In this document: piece after piece, positions 34,702-44,059 of the stretch | Layout of the letters: every line of letters starts with the position of its first letter | Numbering within the stretch: the stretch's first letter is position 1 | Assembly (NCBI RefSeq): GCF_946479755.1 | Contig: NZ_CAMLHC010000028.1 | Location: 1 to 64,000 of the forward strand | Source: an uncultured Chitinophaga sp. | GTDB taxonomy: Bacteria; Bacteroidota; Bacteroidia; Chitinophagales; Chitinophagaceae | Length of the DNA stretch: 64,000 bases | Direction of reading: 5' to 3' | Made by a program: the position numbers and the translations under genes | The notes under the pieces: model-generated | What the model saw: the letters and a program-made list of their open reading frames with translations, nothing else | What the model was told of the DNA's origin: nothing | Database searches by the model: none

Positions 34702-35418
34702 TTACTTTTTGATCCAGGCTTTGTATTTGTCTGTAATCCAATACAGCAGGTCGTTATGACCGATGGTGCGCATTGTTTCGTAATCCGGATAATTGTCCCG
34801 CATGAACAGCTGAAGAGAGTCCCCTTTGAGCCCGGTCACCTGGCTGACAAGCACCGGCGTAAAGCGGGAATCAATATATTTCTCTTTCTCCATCTCCTCG
34901 TAATTCTTCTTAAACTGTCTTTTTTGTTTTTCGCTCTTGGAATAGCGGGTAAACGGACTGAAGACGATACCGGCTCCCTGCGGCGTACTGCCACCGGCCA
35001 GCGGCTTATTGGGCAGGTCCAGCAGATAGCCGTACTGCCGGCGGCGCTCAATAGAGTCCAGCTGATAAGGGGTATACTGCGAAGAAATCTCCACGCCTTT
35101 CAGAAAACGGCTGGCCACTACCAGCTTTACATTGATCGTTTGTGTACCGGTCGTCTGTGTCACCTTCACGGTGTCCGGCAGGTAGCCCACAAAAGTGAAA
35201 ACGATCTTGTCATTCCGGGTGGCGTCGATTTTGTAAAAACCACCCTGATCTGACAGGGAATGTTTGCCTGTGGTGAGGTTGGTAATAGTGGCATAAGGCA
35301 GCACCAGTTTGTTGCTGTCTGAAATCTGTCCGGTTACGATGACCTGTGCTTTTGCTACAAAAGGGAACAATATCCCGGCGAAGCAGCCCAGCAACAGCAT
35401 ACGCATGTGAGCCCTCAT
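34702..35418 (-). CDS. exported protein with a carboxypeptidase-regulatory-like domain
   Basis: A 238-residue exported protein. After a signal peptide (LLLGCFAGILFPFVAKAQ) comes a CarboxypepD_reg-like beta-sandwich at about residues 27-108 (VIVTGQISDSNKLVLPYATITNLTTG, FTFVGYLPDTVKV), the same domain that opens TonB-dependent SusC-like receptors. The rest (about 110-238) is charged and mostly helical, with no recognised fold. Proteins of this kind are common in Bacteroidota and of unknown role. It stands alone, convergent with the sigma/protease pair. Confidence 0.85.
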   Translation of the reverse strand: MRAHMRMLLLGCFAGILFPFVAKAQVIVTGQISDSNKLVLPYATITNLTTGKHSLSDQGGFYKIDATRNDKIVFTFVGYLPDTVKVTQTTGTQTINVKLVVASRFLKGVEISSQYTPYQLDSIERRRQYGYLLDLPNKPLAGGSTPQGAGIVFSPFTRYSKSEKQKRQFKKNYEEMEKEKYIDSRFTPVLVSQVTGLKGDSLQLFMRDNYPDYETMRTIGHNDLLYWITDKYKAWIKK

Positions 35419-35530
35419 AAATTGTGTGTGTTTTTAATCCTGACTATCCTTCCTCTCCCTGAACAACCAATACTGTGCGTGTATTGTTCATATCCATTCC
35501 AGCCCACAATTTAAATAAATTGAGGCGGTT

Positions 35531-35566
35531 GTTAAAAAACAAATCCTCCGGCGGGTGACCGGAGGA
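35531..35566 (-). terminator. terminator of the xylose operon
   Basis: TCCTCCGG (35544-35551) pairs with CCGGAGGA (35559-35566). On the minus strand it is followed by TTTGTTTTTT, 26 nt after the epimerase stop. Confidence 0.8.
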
Positions 35567-35591
35567 CGTTTATAGCTGTAGCACAGCGGGG

Positions 35592-36536
35592 CTATGCTGA
35601 GATTTTTATTTTCGTGTCGAATGTGCGGTTTTCACCGGCGGCCAAAGTTACCAGGCCAATTCCATTATTAAAGGCGTTGGGCGCTCCGCTCAGGTTTTCC
35701 ACAGCGATACTGTTGCGGTGTGGAGGTATGTACACCTGTAAAACAGGATAGTGGTCGCCGGGGAAAAAATCGATCTGGATATTTTTCACCGGGTCCAGCA
35801 GGGAGGCGAGCGGTTGTGCCTGGGAAAAGTCCAGCACAAAAGAGTTGTCCAGTTCCACGCCTGCCAGTTTTTTACCTTTTACAAATTCTGTGTAGGGCAA
35901 TACTTTTCCTGTAGGTATCAGTTTGACGTCAAACTCCACGATTTCTTTGGAGGCGAAGGTGAGCACCAGCTCATCTACTGGTGTACCGGTGGAGAAATAA
36001 GGATGCCATCCGTCCATCACCGGGATGGAGGTCTGGCTGTTGTTGACAATTTTGGTGGTCACCTGCAGCTCATTGCCCGGACGCAGTGTGTAAGTAGCGT
36101 GGCAATCGTAGCTGAAAGGATAACCGCTATCTTCTCCGTGAAAACTGTAGGACAGTGTCACGGCCGCTTCCTGAGCAGTAGCTTCCTGTGCGGTCACTGT
36201 GAATTTTGCATCATACAACAGGCCATGGATAGCGTTTCCGGGCGCTATTGTTTTTTCGATGCTATAGGTATTGCCCTGCCATTCGTAGGCTGCGTCTTTG
36301 ATACGGCAGGCAAAAGGACTGAGTTTTACGCTTTTAAAACTGCCATGCAGGTTTTCCCGGAGATCTTCGAGGCTGCTGTAGCTGTCTATGAGGTTGATCA
36401 GTTTACCCTGGCGGCGCACTTTAAACGCGTGCAGCAATGCACCATGGGCTGGCACGATCTCCACCTGTGTGCCGCTTTGTTCGTCAGTGAGGGCGATGAC
36501 ATCAAATCCCGCCTCATGAAAAGTGTTGATTGTCAT
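35592..36536 (-). CDS. aldose 1-epimerase family protein
   Basis: A 314-residue beta-supersandwich protein of the GalM family, which interconverts alpha and beta anomers of sugars. Recognisable parts are VKLSPFACRIKDAAYEWQGNTYSIEK, NAIHGLLYDAKF (substrate His), VMDGWHPYFSTG (second catalytic His) and the acidic residue in FPGDHYPVLQVYIPP. As the last gene after xylA, 99 nt downstream, it probably supplies the alpha-xylopyranose that xylose isomerase uses. A word-repeat hairpin separates it from xylA. Confidence 0.9.
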   Translation of the reverse strand: MTINTFHEAGFDVIALTDEQSGTQVEIVPAHGALLHAFKVRRQGKLINLIDSYSSLEDLRENLHGSFKSVKLSPFACRIKDAAYEWQGNTYSIEKTIAPGNAIHGLLYDAKFTVTAQEATAQEAAVTLSYSFHGEDSGYPFSYDCHATYTLRPGNELQVTTKIVNNSQTSIPVMDGWHPYFSTGTPVDELVLTFASKEIVEFDVKLIPTGKVLPYTEFVKGKKLAGVELDNSFVLDFSQAQPLASLLDPVKNIQIDFFPGDHYPVLQVYIPPHRNSIAVENLSGAPNAFNNGIGLVTLAAGENRTFDTKIKISA

Positions 36537-36551
36537 TGTTCATTGTTTTCT

Positions 36552-36634
36552 CGCAAAGAGAGCAAAGTAAGCAAAGAGCGCAAAGAAATAGACCACATCC
36601 TTTGCTTCTTTGCTCACTTTGTATGCTTTGCATG
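36552..36634. repeat. word-repeat inverted repeat of GCAAAG units (period 9)
   Basis: Left arm (from 36552) reads as four 9-mers, CGCAAAGAG, AGCAAAGTA, AGCAAAGAG, CGCAAAGAA. The right arm (to 36634) is an imperfect complement with CTTTGC words. It occupies the gap between xylA and the epimerase gene within one operon. Confidence 0.75.
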
Positions 36635-36635
36635 A

Positions 36636-37964
36636 TTAAATACAGTTGTTGATCATATTTTCGAGCCATTCCTGCTTACCGCTGATCTGCGCGGGTTCTC
36701 CGTTGGAGGCGGCGATATTGCGCAGGTCTTCCAGGGTGAGCTTGCCCTCTTCGAAAGCTTTTCCGTTGCCGGAATCGAAGGAGGCGTAGCGGTCTGCCCG
36801 GAATTTTTTATAGGCTGTTTTTGTCAGTACTTTTTCGGCGATGACTGCTGCCCTGGCGAAGGCGTCGATACCACCGATGTGTGCGTGGAAGATATCTTCC
36901 AGGTCGGTGGAGTTACGACGGGTTTTAGCGTCGAAGTTCACACCGCCACCGGCGAAGCCGCCCGCTTCGAGGATAATGAGCATGCTTTCCACCAGTTCGT
37001 TGAGATGGGTGGGGAACTGATCGGTGTCCCAGCCATTCTGATAATCGCCGCGGTTAGCGTCGATGCTGCCCAGCATGCCGGCATCAGCGGCTACCTGCAG
37101 TTCGTGCTGGAAGGTATGGCCGGCCAGGGTGGCGTGGTTCACCTCTATATTCAGTTTAAAATCTTTGTCCAGTCCGTAATGACGCAGAAAACCGATAACC
37201 GTGGCGCTGTCGTAGTCATACTGGTGTTTGGTAGGCTCACAGGGTTTCGGTTCGATAAAGAAAGTGCCTTTGAAGCCTTGTTTACGGGCGTAGTCGCGGG
37301 CGATGGACAGGAATTGCGCCAGGTGTTCCTGTTCCCTTTTCATATTTGTGTTGAGCAGGGTCATATAACCTTCGCGGCCGCCCCAGAAAACGTAGTTCTC
37401 TCCTTTCAGTGCGATGGTGGCATCGAGTGCATTTTTCACTTGTGTGCCGGCATAAGCCAGTGCGGCGAAATCGGGATTGGTGGCCGCTCCGTTCATGTAA
37501 CGGGGATTACTGAACACGTTGGCCGTACCCCAGAGCAGTTTCACACCGCTGACATCCTGTTTCTGTTTGGCGTAGTCTACGATCTGCTGCATCCTGCTTT
37601 CGTATTCGGCGATGGTAGCGCCTTCATCCACCAGGTCTATGTCGTGGAAACAATAATAAGGCAGGCCCAGTTTGGTGATAAATTCGAAGGCAGCGTCCAT
37701 TTTATCCTTTGCGCTTTGTACCGGGTCTGCGGATACCAGCCAGGGGAAGTGTTTGGTGCCTGGTCCGAAGGGGTCGCCGCCGGTGCCGCAGAAGGTATGC
37801 CAGTAGCTTACGGCGAAGCGGAACAGTTCTTTCATGGATTTGCCGGCGATGAGACGGTTTTCATCATACCAGCGGTAGGCCAGCGGGTTGTCTGATTCCG
37901 GTCCTTCATAGCGGATCTGCCCAATGCCTTTAAAATACTCGTGATTTCCTAGTGTAATACTCAT
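36636..37964 (-). CDS. xylA: xylose isomerase
   Basis: It interconverts D-xylose and D-xylulose using two divalent metal ions. The 442-residue class II enzyme shows the active-site His in [13 protein letters not shown], the Trp-rich [12 protein letters not shown], the metal-binding [17 protein letters not shown], and [21 protein letters not shown]. It is the third gene of the xylose operon, 39 nt after xylB. The spacer between the two carries CGTATATC twice. Confidence 0.98.
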   Translation of the reverse strand: MSITLGNHEYFKGIGQIRYEGPESDNPLAYRWYDENRLIAGKSMKELFRFAVSYWHTFCGTGGDPFGPGTKHFPWLVSADPVQSAKDKMDAAFEFITKLGLPYYCFHDIDLVDEGATIAEYESRMQQIVDYAKQKQDVSGVKLLWGTANVFSNPRYMNGAATNPDFAALAYAGTQVKNALDATIALKGENYVFWGGREGYMTLLNTNMKREQEHLAQFLSIARDYARKQGFKGTFFIEPKPCEPTKHQYDYDSATVIGFLRHYGLDKDFKLNIEVNHATLAGHTFQHELQVAADAGMLGSIDANRGDYQNGWDTDQFPTHLNELVESMLIILEAGGFAGGGVNFDAKTRRNSTDLEDIFHAHIGGIDAFARAAVIAEKVLTKTAYKKFRADRYASFDSGNGKAFEEGKLTLEDLRNIAASNGEPAQISGKQEWLENMINNCI

Positions 37965-38003
37965 AAAAGTGGATTTTAAAATGTCGTATATCGACGTATA
38001 TCA

Positions 38004-39488
38004 TTAATCGTTAGCCAGCAATGTATGCAGGCCTGACAGCCAGTGGCTGTATGCTTCTGTATAGTGATCGCGGAGCCGGTTATCCGGTTCTATTACCGCG
38101 AGACATTCCATGCCTCTGAAGGCTTCTTTGACAGACAGGTAACCGGCGCCGACGGCGGCACCTCTGGCCGCGCCCTGCGCTCCGTCTGTATTATATAGTT
38201 CGATGACCACATTGGCCGTATTCGCAAAAGCTTCCCGGAAAAGGGGGCTGAGGAACATATTGGCGTGGCCGGCCCGCATACGGTGTATGCCGAGGCCCAT
38301 GTCCGTCATGATGTCGAGGCCGTAATTCAGTCCGAATACGATGCCTTCCTGTACCGCCCTCAGCATGTGCGCCCGTTGGTGCCGGTTGAAGTCGAGACCG
38401 CTGACAGTAGCGCCTGTACTTTTGTTGCCCAGTATTCTCTCTGCGCCATTACCGAAGGGGAATACCAGCAGGCCGTCGGCTCCTGCCGGGGCCTGGGCGG
38501 CGATCTCATTCATATCAGCGTAACTGATATCGCCGATCATATTGCGCAGCCAGGAGTTGGCGATGCCGGTGCCATTGAGGCACATGAGCACGCCGTCGCG
38601 CGTATGCTGCGCGTCGTTGTTCACATGTACAAACGTATTAACGCGGCTTTCACGGTCGAAGGTATGTTGGTCGTGCACAGCATATACCACTCCGGAGGTA
38701 CCGGCCGTGGTGGCCGCTTCGCCGGGTTCGAGCACGTTGAGCGAAAAAGCGTTGTTGGGCTGATCGCCGGCGCGGTAGGTGACCGGTGTGCCGGGCGCCA
38801 GTTGTAACGCTGCGGCTGCCGCGGCGGTGAGCTGGCCCTGTATGCCGAAGGTAGGCACGATGGCCGACAACAGCTGCGGGCTGATCTGATAGTACTCCAG
38901 CAGCTGGTTGCTGACAGCATTGCCCGGGAAGTCCCAGAAAGTACCTTCGGAGAGGCCGGACACCGTAGTGGTGGCTTCTCCGGTGAGCTTCAGGGCAATG
39001 AAATCGCCGGGGAGCATTACTTTATGGATCCGTTCGTACACCTGCGGTTCGTTTTCGTGTATCCATCGCAGTTTGGAAGCGGTAAAATTACCGGGGGAAT
39101 TCAGCAGGTGTGAGAGGCAATAGGACTCTCCCAGTGCGGAGAAGGCCTGACGCCCTGTTGCTACCGCACGGCTGTCGCACCAGATAATAGCAGGGCGCAG
39201 CACCTGCATGTCTTTGTCCACGCACACGAGGCCGTGCATCTGGTAGGCGATGCCGATCCCTTTTACCATGGCCGGATCAAAGGCGTGCTGCCGGCGCAGG
39301 AGCGCGGTGGCGTTCACCACCTCCTGCCACCAGCTTTCCGGGTCCTGCTCCGCCCAGTCTGGCCGCGGCACTAAAATGGGCATCTCGCGGGACGGGCTGG
39401 TGGCCGTTGCCAGGCAACGGCCGGTGTCTGCGTCCAGCAGTGCGGCTTTAATAGAAGATGAGCCGATATCGTAGCCAATAAAATACAT
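38004..39488 (-). CDS. xylB: xylulokinase
   Basis: An FGGY-family carbohydrate kinase of 494 residues that phosphorylates D-xylulose to xylulose-5-phosphate for the pentose phosphate pathway. The N-terminus FIGYDIGSSSIKAALLDADTG is the ATP phosphate-binding strand. GIAYQMHGLVCVD and the catalytic Asp region (YRAGDQPNNAFSL) follow, with the FGGY signature region near VFGLNYGLDIMTDMG. It lies 18 nt after the symporter gene and before xylA. Confidence 0.94.
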   Translation of the reverse strand: MYFIGYDIGSSSIKAALLDADTGRCLATATSPSREMPILVPRPDWAEQDPESWWQEVVNATALLRRQHAFDPAMVKGIGIAYQMHGLVCVDKDMQVLRPAIIWCDSRAVATGRQAFSALGESYCLSHLLNSPGNFTASKLRWIHENEPQVYERIHKVMLPGDFIALKLTGEATTTVSGLSEGTFWDFPGNAVSNQLLEYYQISPQLLSAIVPTFGIQGQLTAAAAAALQLAPGTPVTYRAGDQPNNAFSLNVLEPGEAATTAGTSGVVYAVHDQHTFDRESRVNTFVHVNNDAQHTRDGVLMCLNGTGIANSWLRNMIGDISYADMNEIAAQAPAGADGLLVFPFGNGAERILGNKSTGATVSGLDFNRHQRAHMLRAVQEGIVFGLNYGLDIMTDMGLGIHRMRAGHANMFLSPLFREAFANTANVVIELYNTDGAQGAARGAAVGAGYLSVKEAFRGMECLAVIEPDNRLRDHYTEAYSHWLSGLHTLLAND

Positions 39489-39506
39489 ATCTGTTGTGAA
39501 TAACGA

Positions 39507-41183
39507 TTACCAATAAACGGTATACAGTGCAATGAGGATACCGATGATGAACAATGCGCCGATCGTAAACGGCATCGCAGTTTTAAACATGCTGCTGTCG
39601 ATTTCCAGTCCTTTCGGATTGTTCTTGCTGGAAGGATCGGCCAGGGAGATGATGATCATACCTACCACACAGATCACGAACACGATGCCCATACGGTCGA
39701 TGAAGGCCATTTCATAAACGCCTGACGCATTGGGGGCGGCCCAGCCAAACTGATAGAGCGGCTGCAGGTCCACCCAGTTGGGCAGGAATTTCAGCACAAA
39801 AGACATCAGCAAGCCAACGATCATCGCAAAGAGCGCGGCATTGGAAGTGGTCCGTTTCCAGAAGAAGCCCATGATGAACATGGCAAATACGCCCGGAGAC
39901 ACAAAGCCTGTGTATTCCTGGATAAACTGGAAACCGCCTTTTTTGTCGATGCCCAGGAAGTTGGACAGGATGATGGCGAGCACCATGGCGACGATCACCG
40001 TCACGCGGCCTACTCTCACCACTTTTTGTTCATCGGCCTCTTTATGATATATCTTCTTATAAATATCCAAAGTAAAAATGGTGGAAATACTGTTGGCTTT
40101 ACCCGCCAGCGAGGCTACCACGGCAGCGGTGAGCGCTGCAAAGGCCAGGCCTTTCAGTCCGCTGGGCAGCAGGTTGAGCAACACCGGATAAGCGTTGTCA
40201 GGGTTCAGGGAGCCGCCCTGCATCATCTCTGTGTGGAACTGGCCCTGCTGGTACAGCACATAGGCAGCGATACCCGGCAGCACCACGATGATAGGCATGA
40301 GCAGTTTCAGGAAACCGGCGAACAGCAGGCCGCTGCGGGCGGTTTTCAGGTCGGCGCCCAGCGCACGTTGCGTGATGTACTGATTGCATCCCCAGTAGTT
40401 GAGGTTCACGATCCACATACCCCCTACCAGTATACTTAACCCCGGCAGGTCGAGGTAGTGGGCGTCCTCTTTTTTGAAGATCATATGGAAATGGTCGTCC
40501 GCATGCTGATGCAGGAGGCTGAAACCTTTCATCACACCGCTCTCGCCGAAGTGCTGCGCCACAAGGTCCAGCGCCAGGTAAGTAGTAGCCAGGCCGCCCA
40601 GGATGAGGAAGAACACCTGGATAACGTCTGTATAACCGATCACTTTCATACCGCCGAGGGTGATGAGCACCGCAAAGAAAGACAGCGCCACCATGCAGAC
40701 GTAGAAGTCGATCCCGGAAATTTTATTAATCGCCAATGCGCCCAGGTACAGGATGGACGTGAGGTTTACCACCACGTACAGCAGCAGCCAGAACACCGCC
40801 ATAATAGTACTCACCGTTTGGTTGTACCGGCGTTCCAGGAACTGGGGCATTGTATAGATCTTGTTTTTCAGGTAAATGGGAAGGAAAAAGACCGCTACCA
40901 CAATCAGTGTGGCTGCCGCCATCCATTCATAGGTGGAGATAGCCAGGCCCATAGAGAAACCGGAGCCGGACATGCCGATAAACTGTTCTGCCGAGATATT
41001 GGAGGCAATGAGGGAAGCGCCGATCGCCCACCAGGTCAGCGAGCCTTCCGCCAGGAAAAAGTCCTTGGAATCTGTTGTCGCCTTCTTTTTTTTCTGGTAG
41101 ATATAATACCCGTAGCCGGCCACTATTACAAAATATACCAGGAATACCAGGTAATCGACGTAGTGAAGTAAGTTTGGTTGCAT
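39507..41183 (-). CDS. sodium/sugar symporter (SSS family), probable xylose uptake
   Basis: A 558-residue membrane protein of the solute:sodium symporter family with about 14 hydrophobic helices. YIYQKKKKATTDSKDFFLAEGSLTWWAIGASLIASNISAEQFIGMSGSGF is the N-terminal core (positions about 27-75), where the sodium- and sugar-binding helix 1 is broken, and WIVNLNYWGCNQYITQRAL is the conserved vSGLT-type segment. It is the first gene of the operon with xylB and xylA, so xylose is the likely cargo, taken up with Na+. Confidence 0.92.
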   Translation of the reverse strand: MQPNLLHYVDYLVFLVYFVIVAGYGYYIYQKKKKATTDSKDFFLAEGSLTWWAIGASLIASNISAEQFIGMSGSGFSMGLAISTYEWMAAATLIVVAVFFLPIYLKNKIYTMPQFLERRYNQTVSTIMAVFWLLLYVVVNLTSILYLGALAINKISGIDFYVCMVALSFFAVLITLGGMKVIGYTDVIQVFFLILGGLATTYLALDLVAQHFGESGVMKGFSLLHQHADDHFHMIFKKEDAHYLDLPGLSILVGGMWIVNLNYWGCNQYITQRALGADLKTARSGLLFAGFLKLLMPIIVVLPGIAAYVLYQQGQFHTEMMQGGSLNPDNAYPVLLNLLPSGLKGLAFAALTAAVVASLAGKANSISTIFTLDIYKKIYHKEADEQKVVRVGRVTVIVAMVLAIILSNFLGIDKKGGFQFIQEYTGFVSPGVFAMFIMGFFWKRTTSNAALFAMIVGLLMSFVLKFLPNWVDLQPLYQFGWAAPNASGVYEMAFIDRMGIVFVICVVGMIIISLADPSSKNNPKGLEIDSSMFKTAMPFTIGALFIIGILIALYTVYW

Positions 41184-41239
41184 AAATGTTCAAACGTGGT
41201 TTGTATAATAAATTTGGCGGATCAATATAGTGAAATAAA

Positions 41240-41252
41240 TGTATCAAATACA
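41240..41252. promoter_or_regulatory. operator-like dyad upstream of the xylose operon
   Basis: TGTAT-CAA-ATACA is a perfect 5-bp dyad about 60 nt before the symporter start, in an AT-rich stretch that must hold the promoter. It may bind a sugar-responsive repressor. No regulator gene is adjacent. Confidence 0.4.
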
Positions 41253-41275
41253 CTTATGCACCATAAAAAAGCTAA

Positions 41276-41305
41276 AACTAAAAACCGCAGCGTTACTGCG
41301 GTTTT
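41276..41305 (-). terminator. terminator of the DadA-like oxidase gene
   Basis: AAAACCGCAG (41281-41290) pairs with CTGCGGTTTT (41296-41305). On the minus strand it ends in TTTTTAGTTTT. It lies between the oxidase gene and the xylose operon. Confidence 0.75.
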
Positions 41306-41386
41306 CCCGGGAGGTCAAATCTATACATTTAAAATTGCTATCAAAGCACTTTAACAAAAAACCGGAGAGCCGTTGGCGTTATGGTC

Positions 41387-41500
41387 TGGCGGCCGGCGGG
41401 AAGGCCGCCGGACGGGGGGCCGGGCGTAGTGAAGCGATGTCCGGCAGGCTGTCGGATCGTTGCCTGGGACATCGGGAATTGCCGGACGGGGGCCGGGCGT
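41387..41500. repeat. GC-rich repeat island downstream of the oxidase gene
   Basis: GCCGGACGGGGGCCGGGCGT at 41481-41500 recurs at 41407-41427 with one extra G. A stem GGCGGCC/GGCCGCC (41388-41394 with 41103-type partner at 41403-41409) precedes it. The tract is far richer in G and C than its neighbours, and I see no gene in 41306-41533. Confidence 0.6.
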
Positions 41501-41533
41501 TGTTCAGCCACAACCGGGGGCTATCCGGCAATA

Positions 41534-42670
41534 TCAGGCCAGCGCCATCACCGCTATTTTATCTCCTATAAGCGACCCTATCGCTACGCCCATGCCGCCC
41601 ATGCGCACGCCGAGGATAATATTATCGGAATAGGCCTTCACGATTGGTTGTTTGGTGCTGCCGAAGGCCATGATGCCGGTCCACCGGTCGGCGATGGTAA
41701 AGGGCCGTCCGGGGAGTATCAGGTGGCGCAGCATTTCCTCCAGTTCGTGCTGGATACGGTCATTGTAGCGGAACTCCGTGGAGGTTTCCCCGGAAAAATC
41801 CAGTTGGCGCCCACCGCCCAGCAGTACGCGGCCCTCAAGCTCACGGAAATAGAAATAACCTTCTTCCAGGTGGAAAACGCCTTTAAAAGGCAGGCCGGGG
41901 ACCGGCTCCGTGATGAGCACCTGTCCTCTTCCCGGGGTGACTTCCAGTCCGGGTAGCAGCTGACGGGTAAAGGCATTGGTGCATACCAGCAGTTTCCGGG
42001 CACGGAACACCACCTCTTCTTTCAGGAGCTGATGGGTGACCACCACATTCACCCCGGAGCGCAGGTCTTCCATGCGGGTGACTGGGCAACCGGTTTTTAT
42101 CTCCACCCCCATGGCGATCGTTTTATCGATGAGCGCACGCATCATTTGGCCGGTATGCAGCTCCCCTTCATAGTGGTTGCTGACCATGGCCTTTACATGG
42201 TCCGGCGCGAAGCCAAAAGACGATAGTTTATCAGTGGCCAGGGAGAATGCAGGCGTTGGGCCGAGTACGCCGGCCAGCATACGGTTGACCTCGTCCAGCT
42301 GATGCAGGGCCCACTCTTCCCGGGCACCGATCAGTTCATAGCTGCCGTTTTCCCGGTAGCCGATCCGGTCATCGCCGAGGCGCCGGCGGAGCAGCTGCAG
42401 GCCGGCCCGCCGCATCGCTACCAGCTCCAGTACCGTTTCGGCCGGCATGGTTTGCAGGTCGGCCAGTATCTCCGTGAGGCTGCCGATGCAGGCGAAACCC
42501 GCATTTTTGGTGCTGGCGCCGGTAGGCAGCACTTCCCTTTCCAGTACCAGCACCCGGGCGCCAGGCTCCCGCTCCCGCAGGCTGATGGCCGCAGAAAGGC
42601 CTACGATGCCACTTCCGGCGATGATATAGTCGTACTGAAGCAGACTTTGTTTCTCCCAATAGCTTAACAT
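41534..42670 (-). CDS. FAD-dependent amino acid oxidase (DadA/GlyOx-like)
   Basis: A 378-residue FAD enzyme of the DAO superfamily, which oxidises amines or D-amino acids. The N-terminal dinucleotide fold reads YDYIIAGSGIVGLSAAISLRE, followed by VLVLEREVLPTGASTKNAGFACIG. The C-terminal FAD motif is TGIMAFGSTKQPIVKAYSDN followed by GVRMGGMGVAIGSLIGDKIA. Substrates in this family range from glycine and sarcosine to proline and cannot be assigned here. It stands alone on the minus strand, divergent from the alcohol dehydrogenase gene. Confidence 0.88.
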   Translation of the reverse strand: MLSYWEKQSLLQYDYIIAGSGIVGLSAAISLREREPGARVLVLEREVLPTGASTKNAGFACIGSLTEILADLQTMPAETVLELVAMRRAGLQLLRRRLGDDRIGYRENGSYELIGAREEWALHQLDEVNRMLAGVLGPTPAFSLATDKLSSFGFAPDHVKAMVSNHYEGELHTGQMMRALIDKTIAMGVEIKTGCPVTRMEDLRSGVNVVVTHQLLKEEVVFRARKLLVCTNAFTRQLLPGLEVTPGRGQVLITEPVPGLPFKGVFHLEEGYFYFRELEGRVLLGGGRQLDFSGETSTEFRYNDRIQHELEEMLRHLILPGRPFTIADRWTGIMAFGSTKQPIVKAYSDNIILGVRMGGMGVAIGSLIGDKIAVMALA

Positions 42671-42758
42671 CCTACTAAGTTAAACAATTGACAACAGGAT
42701 CGCGGTCAGCGTAAAACTGTTTAAAAATCAGTAGTTTCGGAATCCAAAATCAACGACC

Positions 42759-43808
42759 ATGATTGATACCCAAGCTTACGCAGCACAAAATGCTACTTCC
42801 CCTCTCGGTCCGTGGAACTTTCAGCGGAGAGAAGTCGGCCCCCACGACGTGCAGATTGAAATCCTCTATTGTGGTGTATGCCATTCGGATATCCACCAGG
42901 TACGGGATGAATGGGGCGGTTCTGTGTACCCGATGGTACCCGGCCATGAGATTGTGGGCCGTATCGTAAAAGTCGGCGACCATGTCACCAAATTCAAGGT
43001 GGGCGACCTGGCCGGCATCGGCTGTTTTGTGGACTCCTGCCGGGAATGTACCCCCTGCCGGGCCGGAGAAGAGCAATACTGTGAAAAAGGCAATGCCAGC
43101 ACCTACAACGGTACGGAGATGGACCGTAAAACGCTGACTTACGGCGGCTACTCCACGCAGATCGTGACGGATGAAAAATATACGCTGAAAATATCCGACA
43201 AGCTGCCCCTCGAAGGCGTAGCACCACTGCTGTGCGCCGGTATCACCACCTACTCGCCGCTGCGTCACTGGAAGGTGGGCAAGGGGCATAAAGTAGGGGT
43301 ACTGGGACTGGGCGGCCTCGGGCATATGGCGGTTAAACTGGCCAACTCCATGGGCGCCGAAGTGACCATGCTCAGCACCTCTCCCTCCAAAGAGGCAGAC
43401 GCCAAAAAGCTGGGGGCACATCACTTCGCCCTGATCAAAGACAAGGCTCAGATGAAAAGCCTGCGCAATACCTTTGACTTCATCATCAATACCGTGTCTG
43501 CTCCTCACGACTATCACCAGTTCCTGCAGCTGCTGACGCTCAACGGTGTGATGATCTGCCTGGGCGTACCACCGGAGCCGTCCGCAGTACCCGCTTTCGA
43601 TCTTATCATGGGGCGCCGCAGTATTGCCGGTTCATTGATAGGCGGCATCCGGGAAACACAGGAGATGCTGGATTACTGCGCTGAGCATAATATTGTCAGT
43701 GATGTGGAAGTTATTGACATCAAAGATATCAACACCGCCTATGACCGTATGATGAAAGGCGATGTGAAATACCGTTTTGTGATTGATATCGCCAGTCTGA
43801 AGAAATAA
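42759..43808 (+). CDS. zinc-dependent NAD(P) alcohol dehydrogenase (YahK/CAD-like)
   Basis: A 349-residue medium-chain dehydrogenase. The catalytic zinc site is CGVCHSDIHQVRDEWGGSVYPMVPGHEIVG, the structural zinc site is the four-Cys loop CRECTPCRAGEEQYC, and the cofactor fold is GVLGLGGLGHMAVKLANSMGA. The subgroup with GCFVDSCRECTPC resembles bacterial cinnamyl-alcohol-type aldehyde reductases such as YahK and YjgB, which use NADPH to reduce a range of aldehydes. The gene is monocistronic and ends with a strong hairpin. Confidence 0.94.
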   Translation: MIDTQAYAAQNATSPLGPWNFQRREVGPHDVQIEILYCGVCHSDIHQVRDEWGGSVYPMVPGHEIVGRIVKVGDHVTKFKVGDLAGIGCFVDSCRECTPCRAGEEQYCEKGNASTYNGTEMDRKTLTYGGYSTQIVTDEKYTLKISDKLPLEGVAPLLCAGITTYSPLRHWKVGKGHKVGVLGLGGLGHMAVKLANSMGAEVTMLSTSPSKEADAKKLGAHHFALIKDKAQMKSLRNTFDFIINTVSAPHDYHQFLQLLTLNGVMICLGVPPEPSAVPAFDLIMGRRSIAGSLIGGIRETQEMLDYCAEHNIVSDVEVIDIKDINTAYDRMMKGDVKYRFVIDIASLKK

Positions 43809-43830
43809 TTGGGCATCAAAACAATCTTGT

Positions 43831-43856
43831 AAAAGGCAGGTATTCACCTGCCTTTT
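43831..43856 (+). terminator. intrinsic terminator after the alcohol dehydrogenase gene
   Basis: AAAAGGCAGGT (43831-43841) pairs with ACCTGCCTTTT (43846-43856), loop ATTC. The AT-rich stretch from here to 44059 holds no clear gene. Confidence 0.9.
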
Positions 43857-44059
43857 ATTGTTTTATAGGACCGCATAATGGATCGGACTGCCAACATACT
43901 GCAGAGATCTTAAAACGCTGATGCAATGCGTCCTGACAGCGCTACCAGTCAACATGACAAGATCATTTTTAATTTTTTTTCAACCCCACATTCTCCCTAT
44001 ATTTATTTATTATTTCCTATTGTTAATACCCGGCCCCCAGGCTTTGAAAACCATATCAA

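Noticed and set aside
41239..41956. Plus-strand open frames in the GC-rich island and oxidase gene
   Set aside because: They are low-complexity Arg/Gly/Pro translations of the GC-rich repeat and run antisense into a clear oxidase gene.
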